A DNA stretch of 64,000 bases from Pseudobutyrivibrio xylanivorans (GCF_008935055.1 NZ_CP043028.1:2634501-2698500), one strand, 5' to 3'. Positions 17,697-26,561 are shown, numbered from the stretch's first letter. Notes: generated from the sequence alone by a model not told the origin. Made by a program: numbers and translations.

Positions 17697-18227
17697 ATGA
17701 AGATTTCTATTAAAGATATTACTTCATTACCTGATCAGAGTAAGAAGTTTAAAGGCGATTGCGAAATCACAGAGTTTTCTTACCTTGGCAGTAATTTTTC
17801 TATCAATCACATAGAGCCATTTGATGTAGTTTTATCTATGATCGGCACTGGAAAGCTTCACATCACATTGAACACTACAGCTACTGTTGTTGGTCCATGT
17901 GACAGATGTTTGACAGACGTATCATTTCAGGTTCCTGCTTCTGTAGATGAAACTGTTCAGGTTTCGGAGGGACAGGTTGTTACTGATGATGATATTGGTC
18001 CTTATCCATTTGTTGATGGAGAGGACATAGATGTAGATGAACTCATATTAAACGAGATCTTAGTGAATTTCCCGGCAAAGATATTGTGCCAGGATGACTG
18101 CAAGGGCATTTGCCCAGTTTGCGGTAAGAATCGTAACATCGAAGCTTGTGGCTGCGATGACACAGTTTTAGATCCTAGAATGGCACAATTTTTAGATGTC
18201 TTTAATAGCTTTAAGGAGGTGAAATAG
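17697..18227 (+). CDS. yceD: YceD family protein (DUF177)
   Basis: 176 residues. YceD homologues are needed for normal 23S rRNA accumulation in bacteria and chloroplasts and are nearly always paired with rpmF, as here (1 nt between stop and start). The C-terminal part has the cysteine set CQDDC...CPVCGKN...ACGCD, which may bind zinc in this Firmicute form. An acidic stretch (DGEDIDVDELILNEI) precedes it. Transcribed from the consensus promoter at 17642. Confidence 0.9.
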   Translation: MKISIKDITSLPDQSKKFKGDCEITEFSYLGSNFSINHIEPFDVVLSMIGTGKLHITLNTTATVVGPCDRCLTDVSFQVPASVDETVQVSEGQVVTDDDIGPYPFVDGEDIDVDELILNEILVNFPAKILCQDDCKGICPVCGKNRNIEACGCDDTVLDPRMAQFLDVFNSFKEVK

Positions 18228-18228
18228 C

Positions 18229-18408
18229 ATGTCTATTTGTCCAAAGAACAAATCTTCTAAGGGAAGAAGAGATAAAAGAAGAGCAAACTGGAAGATGAGC
18301 AACCCAACACTTGTTAAGTGTTCTAAGTGTGGTGAGCTTATGGTACCACATCGTGTTTGCAAGGCTTGCGGTTCATACAACAAGAAAGAAATCGTAGCAG
18401 TTGATTAA
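18229..18408 (+). CDS. rpmF: 50S ribosomal protein L32
   Basis: 59 residues: MSICPKNKSSKGRRDKRRAN at the start, then the zinc ribbon CSKCGELMVPHRVCKACG with its two CxxC pairs. It starts with ATG at 18229, 8 nt after a perfect AAGGAGGT, and 1 nt after the yceD stop. The two genes are one operon, closed by the terminator at 18414. L32 is late-assembling and sits at the 50S base. Confidence 0.97.
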   Translation: MSICPKNKSSKGRRDKRRANWKMSNPTLVKCSKCGELMVPHRVCKACGSYNKKEIVAVD

Positions 18409-18413
18409 TTATT

Positions 18414-18446
18414 AATTCCCCGTATTTTATACGGGGAATTTTTTTG
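18414..18446 (+). terminator. Terminator after rpmF
   Basis: AATTCCCCGTA pairs with TACGGGGAATT (11 bp), with a short AT loop, followed by T7. Confidence 0.93.
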
Positions 18447-18512
18447 CCCAAAAGCCTTTTTAATATAGGGTGCTGCCCTAATGGAAGGGCTGAGGTAGAC
18501 ATCCGAATTTAA

Positions 18513-18548
18513 TTGAATTTCTCTGGCATATAAAGTATACTTTTATAA
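18513..18548 (+). promoter_or_regulatory. Promoter of plsX with overlapping palindrome
   Basis: TTGAAT at 18513-18518, a 17-bp spacer, and TATACT at 18536-18541. The -10 lies inside the 12-bp perfect palindrome AAAGTATACTTT, extended by flanking AT pairs. A palindrome on the -10 of a lipid gene could be a repressor site (Firmicutes use FapR or FabT), but it does not match the FapR consensus as I recall it. The operator is inference. Confidence 0.6.
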
Positions 18549-18569
18549 GTATGTAGAAAGGGAGTAATC

Positions 18570-19592
18570 ATGGCAGAGTATACAGTAGTTGCACTTGACG
18601 CTATGGGCGGTGATAATGCCCCTTCAGAGATGGTCAAGGGTGCAGTTGATGCAGTTAATTTAAATAAAGAAGTTAAGGTTATTCTTGTAGGAAAGGAAGA
18701 CGTTTTAAAGTCTGAGCTTAGTGCACACGCCTATCCTGCAGACAGAATTGAAATAAAGCATGCAAGCGATGTTATCGAGACAGCTGAGCATCCTGTTATG
18801 GCAATCAAGAGAAAGAAAGATTCTTCTATGGTTGTAGGTCTTCATCTTGTAAAGGAAGGCCAGGCAGATGCATTCGTTTCGGCTGGAAATTCCGGGGCAC
18901 TTTTAGTAGGTGGTCTTGGAATTGTTGGAAGAATTCGTGGTATTGAGCGTGCTCCATTCGGCGCTATTATCCCTACTAAAAATGGCGTATGTCTTCTTGC
19001 AGATTCTGGAGCAAATGTTGACTGTCGTAGCAGTCATCTTGTTCAGTTTGCAAGGATGGGCAGTATCTACATGGAGAAGGCTCTTGGTATCAAAAATCCT
19101 CGAGTTGCTATTGTTAACAACGGCGCAGAGGAAGAAAAGGGAAATGCTCTTGTGAAGGAGACAATGCCACTTCTTAAGGAATGCTCAGATATCAATTTCA
19201 TTGGTGGTATCGAGGCACGAGAGATTCCTAATGGCACAGCAGATGTTGTTGTTTGTGACGGCTTTGTTGGTAATGCACTTCTTAAGCTTTACGAGGGGCT
19301 TGCAAGTACACTTATCAGTGTCATAAAGGGCGGTCTTATGAGTACACTTCGCTCTAAGATTGGCGCAGCACTTGCTTTGCCTGCTCTTAAAAAGACACTT
19401 AAGTCATTTGACGCCACTACTTATGGAGGAGCTCCACTTCTTGGCCTTAATGGTCTTGTGGTTAAGACTCACGGAAGCGCCAAAGCAAACGAGGTTAAGA
19501 ACACTATTTTTCAGTGTGTAACCTTCAAGGAGCAGAAAATTAACGAGCTTATCAGAGATTATATTGTGATAGATAAACAAAAGGAGGACTAG
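18570..19592 (+). CDS. plsX: Phosphate acyltransferase PlsX
   Basis: 340 residues. Transfers the acyl chain from acyl-ACP to phosphate, making acyl phosphate for PlsY, the first committed phospholipid step. It starts with the family signature VALDAMGGDNAPSEMVKGAV and has SAGNSGALLVGG near residue 105. Its partner plsY is at 47333 and gpsA, which supplies glycerol 3-phosphate, at 48121, so all three parts of the route are in this window. acpP follows by 3 nt. The fabD and fabG genes found between plsX and acpP in Bacillus are absent here. Confidence 0.96.
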   Translation: MAEYTVVALDAMGGDNAPSEMVKGAVDAVNLNKEVKVILVGKEDVLKSELSAHAYPADRIEIKHASDVIETAEHPVMAIKRKKDSSMVVGLHLVKEGQADAFVSAGNSGALLVGGLGIVGRIRGIERAPFGAIIPTKNGVCLLADSGANVDCRSSHLVQFARMGSIYMEKALGIKNPRVAIVNNGAEEEKGNALVKETMPLLKECSDINFIGGIEAREIPNGTADVVVCDGFVGNALLKLYEGLASTLISVIKGGLMSTLRSKIGAALALPALKKTLKSFDATTYGGAPLLGLNGLVVKTHGSAKANEVKNTIFQCVTFKEQKINELIRDYIVIDKQKED

Positions 19593-19595
19593 ACA

Positions 19596-19832
19596 ATGGA
19601 ATTCGAATTATTAAAGGAGATTATTGCTGAGGTATTAAACGTAGATGCAGCTGAGATTAAAGAGAGCACAACTTTCGTTGATGACCTTGGTGCTGATTCA
19701 CTTGATGTTTTCCAGATTATAATGGGTGTTGAGGAAAAGCTCAATATCGAGGTTGATACAGATGCAGCTGAGAAGCTTTCAACTGTAGGTGATGCAGTTG
19801 AGCTTATCAAGAAGACTGTAGCTGAGAAATAA
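19596..19832 (+). CDS. acpP: Acyl carrier protein
   Basis: 78 residues, acidic, with the phosphopantetheine site DSL (Ser35) in DDLGADSLDVFQIIMGVEEK. Carries growing fatty acids and hands them to PlsX, encoded 3 nt upstream. A strong hairpin follows before rnc. Confidence 0.95.
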   Translation: MEFELLKEIIAEVLNVDAAEIKESTTFVDDLGADSLDVFQIIMGVEEKLNIEVDTDAAEKLSTVGDAVELIKKTVAEK

Positions 19833-19843
19833 TCAAAAGGTTC

Positions 19844-19882
19844 AAAGCATCCAGCTTTGGCTGGATGCTTTTCTTAAATTTT
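19844..19882 (+). terminator. Terminator or attenuator between acpP and rnc
   Basis: A 12-bp perfect stem (AAAGCATCCAGC and complement), with loop TTTG, then TTTCTTAAATTTT. The interrupted T-tract suggests partial readthrough into rnc, which lacks a clear promoter of its own. Confidence 0.8.
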
Positions 19883-19899
19883 AAAACTCTATTGGAGGT

Positions 19900-20607
19900 A
19901 TGATTTTGAAGGATTTAAAGGAATTTCAAAAGACTATCGGCTATGAGTTTAGAGACGAAAGCTTATTACGCCAGGCGCTTACACACAGTTCTTACGCTAA
20001 TGAGCATCACATGAAGAAGCTCTCTGACAATGAGAGACTTGAGTTTCTTGGTGATGCGGTGCTTGAAATTGTTTCGAGTGAGTTTTTGTATCTAAATTAC
20101 ACCGATTTAAATGAGGGTAAGCTTTCTAGGCTTCGTGCAAGTATTGTTTGCGAGCCTACACTTGCTTACATCTGTAAGGAGATTAATCTTGGTGATTACG
20201 TTCTCCTTTCTAAGGGTGAGGATATGACTGGTGGACGTACACGTAAGTCTATTTTGTCAGATGCCTTTGAGGCTACTATTGGTGCTATCTTTTTGGATGG
20301 TGGAATGGAGCCTGCTTCTAAATATATTCATCGCTTTGTTTTAAATGATATTGAACATAAGCAGCTGTTTTATGATAGCAAGACACGTTTGCAAGAGGTC
20401 GTTCAGGCTAATTTTAAGGAAGCTCTTACATATGAGCTTCTTTCGGAATCTGGTCCTGATCACGCAAAACAGTTCGAGGTTCGTGCAATGGTTGGCACTC
20501 GTGTCTTAGGCAGTGGAATCGGCAGCACCAAAAAGGCAGCCGAGCAGGAAGCGGCCTACGAAGGTCTTATGCGCCTCCACAAGGAAGATTCGATTAAAAT
20601 CATTTAA
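19900..20607 (+). CDS. rnc: Ribonuclease III
   Basis: 235 residues. Cuts double-stranded RNA, including the rRNA precursor stems. The catalytic signature NERLEFLGDAVLEI is near residue 45, and the C-terminal double-strand-binding domain runs from about 160 (TRLQEVVQANFKE ... GIGSTKKAAEQEAA). The ATG at 19900 follows ATTGGAGGT. The order acpP-rnc-smc-ftsY is as in Bacillus, but a terminator and a structured leader separate rnc from smc. Confidence 0.96.
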   Translation: MILKDLKEFQKTIGYEFRDESLLRQALTHSSYANEHHMKKLSDNERLEFLGDAVLEIVSSEFLYLNYTDLNEGKLSRLRASIVCEPTLAYICKEINLGDYVLLSKGEDMTGGRTRKSILSDAFEATIGAIFLDGGMEPASKYIHRFVLNDIEHKQLFYDSKTRLQEVVQANFKEALTYELLSESGPDHAKQFEVRAMVGTRVLGSGIGSTKKAAEQEAAYEGLMRLHKEDSIKII

Positions 20608-20613
20608 TGTATG

Positions 20614-20650
20614 AAGCAATATTTTCGATTAAGAATATGTTTTGCTTTTT
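20614..20650 (+). terminator. Terminator after rnc
   Basis: AAGCAA (20614-20619) pairs with TTGCTT, and an inner TATTTT/AGAATA stem lies above a small internal loop, followed by T5. Less regular than the others here. Confidence 0.6.
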
Positions 20651-20659
20651 CATAATCCA

Positions 20660-20746
20660 GCATGTAGCTGACAAGCTCTTGATGTTACTCAAGGAGAGCT
20701 TTCTATGCTCGACGGAGTAATATCAAGGCTTGTAAGTGTAACAGGC
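20660..20746 (+). promoter_or_regulatory. Structured leader RNA of smc (family 1, copy B)
   Basis: P1 is GCATGT 20660-20665 with ACAGGC 20741-20746, with one mismatch. P2 is ACAAGC 20671-20676 with GCTTGT 20728-20733. P3 is TTGATGTTACTC 20679-20690 with GAGTAATATCAA 20715-20726, 12 bp including one G-U. The apical loop has AAGGAG and GACG, as in the gpsA copy. Compared with that copy, P2 changes a G-C to T-A and P3 changes G-C to T-A and G-T to G-C, all keeping pairing. The element ends 29 nt before the smc ATG, and the downstream ACTAGGGGAATAATATG resembles the same spot before gpsA. Confidence 0.72.
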
Positions 20747-20775
20747 GGAATAATTATAAAAACTAGGGGAATAAT

Positions 20776-23700
20776 ATGTACTTAAAAAGTATAGAAATAT
20801 ATGGTTTCAAGTCTTTTGCCAAGAAGATGAAATTCGAATTCCATAACGGCATCACTGGTATCGTTGGTCCAAACGGCTCTGGTAAGAGTAATGTTGCGGA
20901 TGCGGTGCGCTGGGTACTTGGCGAGCAGTCTGCAAAGCAGCTTAGAGGTTCATCCATGCAGGATATCATCTTTGCAGGAACTGAGGCTCGTAGCCCGCTT
21001 TCTTATGCGTATGTTGCACTTACTATGGATAATAGTGATCATGTGCTTCCGATTGATTATGAAGAGGTTACAATTGCAAGACGTGTTTACCGTTCTGGAG
21101 AAAGCGAATATCTTCTCAACGGTGCGCCATGCCGTCTAAAGGATGTCGCAGAGCTTTTCTACGATACTGGTGTCGGCAAGGAAGGCTATTCTATTATCGG
21201 ACAGGGTCAGATTGAGAAGATTCTTTCTGGTAAGCCTGAGGATAGACGTGAGCTTTTTGATGAAGCTGTAGGTATCGTTAAGTATAAAAAGCGTAAGGCT
21301 GCATCTGTTAAAAAGCTTGAAAGCGAACGCGAGAATCTTGTTCGTGTAAACGATATTCTCTCTGAACAGGAGCGTCGTATCGGACCTTTGGAAAAACAGT
21401 CTGAGGACGCCAAGAAATATCTCAAATTCAAAGAGGATTTAAAGAAGATTGACGTTAATGCTTTCTTACTAGAGGTAGACAGACTTCAGAACAATTTGGA
21501 TGATGTTGAAAAGAACTCAAAGATTGCTTCACAGCAGCTGGAAGAGAGCAAGAATGCTCAGGAGGAAATTCGCGTTAAGTATGATGCCCTTGAGCAGGAG
21601 ATTACTGAGCTTGACGAGAAGATTGAAAGCTTAAAGCAGGAGCAGTCAGATTCTACACTTCTCAAAGGAAAGCTCGAAAATGAAATTGCTCTTTTGGAGG
21701 AGCAAATTCGTTCGGCAAATGCATCTGAGGAGCAGCAGGCTAATCGTATTGCTGAAATTGAGGCTGACAAGGCTGAAAAGGAAAAACAGCTTACTGAGTT
21801 CAATATAGAGAAAGAATCTTTTGATAAGACATTGGATGAGGCTGTTGAACGTCTTAATTCTGTAAAATCAAGCTATAGCGAATTGCAGAATGCAATTCTT
21901 GTAAATAATGAGAAAATCGATGCTGACAACAAGGCTATTATGGAGCTCCTCAATAACCGTGCTTCAATTAAGTCTAAAGAACAGCGTCTTGAAACAATGC
22001 TTGAACAGACCAATATCCGTAAGGCAAAGCTGACACAGCGCCTCTTGGAGCGTAAGACTCGCGAGGAGGATTTGGACGTTGCTGTTGCACTTGCTGAGGA
22101 AGACTTTAAGAATGCGCAGAGTCTTCTTCTTGAGTTGCAGGATAAGGATAAGGAATTTTCTGCAAAAGCAGTTGAATGGAAGGAAAAGAGCAAAAAGAAT
22201 TTTGAGTCACTTCAGGCTAAGAAGGATGAATTTGCCCGTGTTCAGACACGTTTGGAGTCTATTAAAAATATAGCAGAACGCTATGAGGGCTATGGAAATT
22301 CAACCCGTAAGGTGATGGAGCAGAAGGGCAGAATCGATGGCATCGAGGGCGTTGTCTCTGATCTTATCCATGTTGAAAAGAAATATGAAATGGCTATCGA
22401 GACAGCTCTCGGTGGTAATATTCAAAATATTGTTACAAAGGATGAGGCTTGTGCTAAAAAGCTTATCAGCTTCTTAAAGGAGAATAAGCTTGGACGTGCC
22501 ACATTCCTTCCTCTTACATCTGTAGATGGACGTGGTAACTTCAAAAAGACTGAGGTTCTTGATGAGAAGGGTGTACTTGGTCTTGCATCAGAACTTGTAA
22601 GCTGTGACAGCAAGTTTGATGGTGTTGTAGCCTATTTGCTTGGTCGAGTTGTTGTTACAGATAATATTGATTCAGCTATCGCTCTTGCAAAGAAGAACAA
22701 TTACAGCATCCATATAGTCACTGTTGATGGCGAATATTTGGCGCCAGGTGGTTCAATGACTGGTGGTCACTTTAAGAACAAGTCAAATCTTCTTGGACGA
22801 AACCGTGAGATTGAGGAGCTTGAAGAGAAGCTTGATGTTCTCTCAAAGGAAATGGATGAACTGAAGAATAGAGCAGCTGAAATTGAGACTGCTGCTGCAC
22901 TTCTTGATTCTGACAGGGAAGACAATACTTCAAAGCTTAATGAAGCTGCTATTGCTCTTAATACTGCTAAGCTTGGCTTGGACAGAGCAAACGAGCAGAA
23001 GAAGGAGAGCTTGACAGCTTACGAAGGCCTTGCTAAGGAAAGTGAGGAGCTGGAGGCTCAGCTTACAGAAATTACTGCAGGCAAAAAGGAAATCGAATTT
23101 GAAAAGCAGGAATCTGAGTCTAAGGAAGCGGAGCTTCAGGCAGAGATTCAGAAGCTTTCTGACGAGGTTGACGAGAAGACTTACATGGAGACCTCTGTTA
23201 ACCGTACTATGTCTGAGGTACTCATTGAAGAAGCAAATGCCAGAAGTAATGTTGATTTCGTTCAGCAGAACATTAACCGTGTAACTGCAGAAATCGAAAA
23301 ATGCTTATCAGATATTGAATCTATCAAAGAAAACGCTGCATCTTCTAAAGAGGAGACTGAGGCTAAGCAGAACAGAATCGAAGAAATTAAGAGCACGATT
23401 GCTGCATCTGACGATTCCTTTGGAAAACTTGAGTCAGACATAAAGGAGAATATAGCAAAGAGAGATGCTCTCAACAACTCTCACAAGAATTTCTTCGAGC
23501 AGAGACAGGAGATCTCCGACAGAATCTCAGAGCTGGATAAAGAATGCTATCGTCTTGGTGCTCAGATTGAGAAGATTAACGATGCAATTTCTTATCAGAA
23601 TAATTACATGTGGAATGAGTATGAGCTCACTTACCATAATGCTGAGGAGCTGAAGGATCCTGAGTTTAACGACCTTGATCAAATGAAGAAGGATGCGAAT

Positions 23701-24336
23701 AAGATTAAGAATTCCATCCGTGCAATGGGCAACGTCAATGTAAACGCTATTGAGGAATATAAGGAGCTTTCTGAACGCTATAATTTCCTCAAAGGACAGC
23801 ACGATGATTTGGTTGAGGCAGAGGCTTCACTTGTTCGTATTATCGAAGAGCTTGACGAGGGAATGAGAAAGCAGTTTACAGAGGGCTTTAAGGATATTCA
23901 GGTTCAGTTTGACAAGGCTTTCAAAGAGCTTTTTGGTGGTGGACACGGTTCACTTGCTCTTGTTGACGAGGAAGACATTCTTGAAACAGGTATTATTATC
24001 AATGCTCAGCCACCTGGAAAGAAGCTTATCAATATGATGCAGATGTCCGGTGGTGAGAAATCGCTTACAGCTATAGCGCTCTTGTTTGCAATTCAGAATC
24101 TGAAGCCATCACCATTCTGTCTTCTTGACGAGATTGAGGCGGCTCTTGATGACGCAAACGTAGACCGTTTTGCAAATTACCTGCACAAGCTTACAAAGAA
24201 TACTCAGTTCATTGTTATCACTCACCGTCGTGGTACTATGAATGCAGCTGATCGTCTCTTTGGTATTACTATGCAGGAAAAGGGTGTTTCGACACTTGTA
24301 TCAGTTAACCTTATTGAATCGCAATTGGATGATTAA
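20776..24336 (+). CDS. smc: Chromosome segregation ATPase SMC
   Basis: 1186 residues, standard SMC length. Forms the condensin-like ring with ScpA and ScpB that folds and separates the chromosome. Walker A GPNGSGKSN (31-39), a Q-loop region, a long coiled coil (about 170-500), the hinge (about 520-670, with LAPGGSMTGG), the return coiled coil (about 680-1030), the signature MSGGEKSLTA near 1089 and Walker B FCLLDEIEAALDD near 1113. Preceded by the structured leader 20660-20746 and 2 nt before ftsY. Confidence 0.98.
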   Translation: MYLKSIEIYGFKSFAKKMKFEFHNGITGIVGPNGSGKSNVADAVRWVLGEQSAKQLRGSSMQDIIFAGTEARSPLSYAYVALTMDNSDHVLPIDYEEVTIARRVYRSGESEYLLNGAPCRLKDVAELFYDTGVGKEGYSIIGQGQIEKILSGKPEDRRELFDEAVGIVKYKKRKAASVKKLESERENLVRVNDILSEQERRIGPLEKQSEDAKKYLKFKEDLKKIDVNAFLLEVDRLQNNLDDVEKNSKIASQQLEESKNAQEEIRVKYDALEQEITELDEKIESLKQEQSDSTLLKGKLENEIALLEEQIRSANASEEQQANRIAEIEADKAEKEKQLTEFNIEKESFDKTLDEAVERLNSVKSSYSELQNAILVNNEKIDADNKAIMELLNNRASIKSKEQRLETMLEQTNIRKAKLTQRLLERKTREEDLDVAVALAEEDFKNAQSLLLELQDKDKEFSAKAVEWKEKSKKNFESLQAKKDEFARVQTRLESIKNIAERYEGYGNSTRKVMEQKGRIDGIEGVVSDLIHVEKKYEMAIETALGGNIQNIVTKDEACAKKLISFLKENKLGRATFLPLTSVDGRGNFKKTEVLDEKGVLGLASELVSCDSKFDGVVAYLLGRVVVTDNIDSAIALAKKNNYSIHIVTVDGEYLAPGGSMTGGHFKNKSNLLGRNREIEELEEKLDVLSKEMDELKNRAAEIETAAALLDSDREDNTSKLNEAAIALNTAKLGLDRANEQKKESLTAYEGLAKESEELEAQLTEITAGKKEIEFEKQESESKEAELQAEIQKLSDEVDEKTYMETSVNRTMSEVLIEEANARSNVDFVQQNINRVTAEIEKCLSDIESIKENAASSKEETEAKQNRIEEIKSTIAASDDSFGKLESDIKENIAKRDALNNSHKNFFEQRQEISDRISELDKECYRLGAQIEKINDAISYQNNYMWNEYELTYHNAEELKDPEFNDLDQMKKDANKIKNSIRAMGNVNVNAIEEYKELSERYNFLKGQHDDLVEAEASLVRIIEELDEGMRKQFTEGFKDIQVQFDKAFKELFGGGHGSLALVDEEDILETGIIINAQPPGKKLINMMQMSGGEKSLTAIALLFAIQNLKPSPFCLLDEIEAALDDANVDRFANYLHKLTKNTQFIVITHRRGTMNAADRLFGITMQEKGVSTLVSVNLIESQLDD

Positions 24337-24338
24337 AC

Positions 24339-25268
24339 ATGGCAGAAAAAATTAGTTTTTGGAAACGTCTGGTTAATGGTCTGACCAAAACCAGAGATAA
24401 TTTCATAAAATCCATGGATTATATTTTTAATGGATTTTCAAACATTGATGAGGACTTCTACGAGGAATTGGAGGAGGTTCTTATAATGGGAGACATTGGT
24501 GTGCGCACTACCGAGACTATCCTTGATGATCTTAAGGAGGCAGTTAAAAAGGAGCACATTAAGGAACCTTCCGAATGTAAGGAGTTTTTGATTAACGAGA
24601 TAAAGACACAGATGGCTTTAGATGAGACCAGTTTTGATTTCGAGAAGAAGACCTCTGTTGTACTTGTCATTGGAGTTAATGGTGTCGGAAAGACAACCAC
24701 CATCGGAAAGCTTGCAGGAAAGCTTAAAGCTCAGGGCAAGAAGGTTATGGTGGCAGGTGCTGACACCTTCCGTGCTGCAGCTTCGGATCAGCTTAAGGAA
24801 TGGGCAGATAGAGCATCTGTAGAATTTGTTGGTGGGCCAGAAGGCTCGGATCCTGCAGCTGTAGTTTATGATGCAGTACATGCCGCAAAGGCACGTGGTG
24901 TTGATATTCTGCTTGTTGACACGGCAGGTCGTCTACACAACAAGAAAAACCTTATGAATGAGCTTTCTAAGATTAACAGCACTATCTCTAAAGAATTCCC
25001 AGAGGCTTACAGGGAGACTCTTATTGTTCTTGACGGAACAACAGGTCAGAATGCCCTTGTTCAGGCAAAGGAATTCTCTGAGGTTACAGATATTTCTGGT
25101 ATAGTTCTTACAAAACTTGACGGAACTGCAAAAGGAGGTATTGCAATCGCAATACAATCTGAGTTAAAATTGCCAGTAAAATACATTGGTGTTGGAGAAA
25201 CAATAGACGACTTAGAGAAGTTCAACGCAGACGATTTTGTTAATGCTTTGTTCTACGCTGAAAACTAA
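24339..25268 (+). CDS. ftsY: Signal recognition particle receptor FtsY
   Basis: 309 residues. Membrane-side GTPase that docks SRP-ribosome complexes at the translocon. It consists of the NG domain only, without the long acidic A region of E. coli. The N domain covers about 1-95; the G domain has GVNGVGKTT (112-120), DTAGR near 200 and TKLDGTAKGG near 255. Its partner ffh is at 26925; the two are separated by an unrelated lyase gene. Confidence 0.97.
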   Translation: MAEKISFWKRLVNGLTKTRDNFIKSMDYIFNGFSNIDEDFYEELEEVLIMGDIGVRTTETILDDLKEAVKKEHIKEPSECKEFLINEIKTQMALDETSFDFEKKTSVVLVIGVNGVGKTTTIGKLAGKLKAQGKKVMVAGADTFRAAASDQLKEWADRASVEFVGGPEGSDPAAVVYDAVHAAKARGVDILLVDTAGRLHNKKNLMNELSKINSTISKEFPEAYRETLIVLDGTTGQNALVQAKEFSEVTDISGIVLTKLDGTAKGGIAIAIQSELKLPVKYIGVGETIDDLEKFNADDFVNALFYAEN

Positions 25269-25291
25269 ATAGCCGTCAGAGGGAGAAAGAC

Positions 25292-26503
25292 ATGCTTACT
25301 TTGGACAAATTTGAAGAGGCCTCTAAAATCGTTACAGAGGTCACACACGAGACGAAACTAGTTTACAGCGATTATTTCAGCGAGAAATCAGGCAATGATG
25401 TTTACCTTAAACCTGAAAATATGCAGCTCACTGGCGCTTACAAGCTTAGAGGTGCTTACTACAAGATTAGTACACTTACAGATGAGGAAAGAGCCAAGGG
25501 CTTAATTACTGCTTCTGCTGGAAACCACGCACAGGGCGTTGCTTACGCAGCAGCTAAATATGGCGTTAAGGCAACAATCGTAATGCCTACAACTACACCT
25601 CTTATCAAGGTTAATCGTACAAAGAGCTACGGTGCAGACGTGGTCCTTTATGGAGATGTTTATGATGAGGCTTGCGAGCATGCGTATAAGCTTGCAGATG
25701 AGCACGGTTACACATTTATTCATCCATTTGATGACTTGGCAGTGGCTACTGGCCAGGGTACAATCGCAATGGAAATCTTCAAAGAGCTTCCACTTGTAGA
25801 ATATATTTTAGTTCCAGTTGGCGGAGGCGGACTTGCCACTGGTGTTTCTACACTTGCAAAGCTTCTTAATCCAAAGATTAAAGTTATTGGTGTTGAACCA
25901 AGTGGTGCAGCATCGCTTAGAGCTTCCTTCGACAAGGGAGAGGTTACAACACTTTCCTCTGTAAATACTATTGCAGACGGTACTGCTGTAAAGACTCCGG
26001 GAAGCAATATTTTCCCATATCTTCAGGAGAATATCGATGAAATCATTACAGTTGATGATGATGAGTTAATCGTTGCGTTCCTTGACATGGTCGAAAACCA
26101 CAAGATGGTAGTTGAGAATTCTGGCCTTCTTACAGTTGCAGCCTTAAATCACCTTGATTTCAAGGGAAAGAGAGTTGTTTCTGTACTTTCAGGTGGAAAT
26201 ATGGATGTTATCACAATGTCATCTGTAGTTCAGCAGGGCTTGATTTTTAGAGACAGAATCTTTACAGTTTCAGTTCTTCTTCCTGACAAACCAGGTATGC
26301 TTGCAAAGGTTTCTCAGGTTATTGCAGACCAGCAGGGTAATGTAATAAAGCTTGAGCATAACCAGTTTGTTACTACAAACCGTTCTGCAGCTGTTGAGCT
26401 TCGCATTACTCTCGAGGCCTTTGGAACTGACCATAAGGGCCAGATTATTAAAGCTCTTGATGAAGGTGGCTACAGACCAAAGATAGTTAGAACTTCTTTA
26501 TAA
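25292..26503 (+). CDS. ilvA: Threonine ammonia-lyase with ACT domain
   Basis: 403 residues. PLP enzyme that turns threonine into 2-oxobutyrate, either to start isoleucine synthesis or to break threonine down. The PLP lysine is in LTGAYKLRGAYYK (about residue 50), the glycine loop is VGGGGLATG near 180, and a short C-terminal ACT-like domain (about 330-400, VLLPDKPGMLAKVSQVI) suggests effector control. The length fits the TdcB-like class with one ACT domain rather than the long E. coli IlvA with two. It sits between ftsY and ylxM and ends at its own terminator. Confidence 0.9.
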   Translation: MLTLDKFEEASKIVTEVTHETKLVYSDYFSEKSGNDVYLKPENMQLTGAYKLRGAYYKISTLTDEERAKGLITASAGNHAQGVAYAAAKYGVKATIVMPTTTPLIKVNRTKSYGADVVLYGDVYDEACEHAYKLADEHGYTFIHPFDDLAVATGQGTIAMEIFKELPLVEYILVPVGGGGLATGVSTLAKLLNPKIKVIGVEPSGAASLRASFDKGEVTTLSSVNTIADGTAVKTPGSNIFPYLQENIDEIITVDDDELIVAFLDMVENHKMVVENSGLLTVAALNHLDFKGKRVVSVLSGGNMDVITMSSVVQQGLIFRDRIFTVSVLLPDKPGMLAKVSQVIADQQGNVIKLEHNQFVTTNRSAAVELRITLEAFGTDHKGQIIKALDEGGYRPKIVRTSL

Positions 26504-26513
26504 AAATATTTTT

Positions 26514-26550
26514 AAGTGTCAAGTAAATTCACTTGACACTTATTTATTTA
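26514..26550 (+). terminator. Terminator after the threonine lyase gene
   Basis: AAGTGTCAAGT 26514-26524 pairs perfectly with ACTTGACACTT 26531-26541, loop AAATTC, then ATTTATTTA. The T-tract is imperfect. The 3' arm contains the -35 box of the next promoter. Confidence 0.75.
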
Positions 26551-26561
26551 TATAGTATATT
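26533..26561 (+). promoter_or_regulatory. Promoter of ylxM-ffh, inside a terminator arm
   Basis: TTGACA at 26533-26538, a 17-bp spacer, and TATATT at 26556-26561. The -35 hexamer is part of the 3' arm of the upstream terminator. Transcription would start about 20 nt before ylxM. Confidence 0.82.

Noticed and set aside
18440..18500. Structured element GGGTGCTGCCCTAATGGAAGGGC after the rpmF terminator
   Set aside because: Only a 5-bp stem (GCCCT/AGGGC) can be drawn and no second copy was seen.
20660..20746. T-box riboswitch upstream of smc
   Set aside because: No AGGGTGGNACCGCG T-box sequence and no terminator, and the gene is not amino-acid related.
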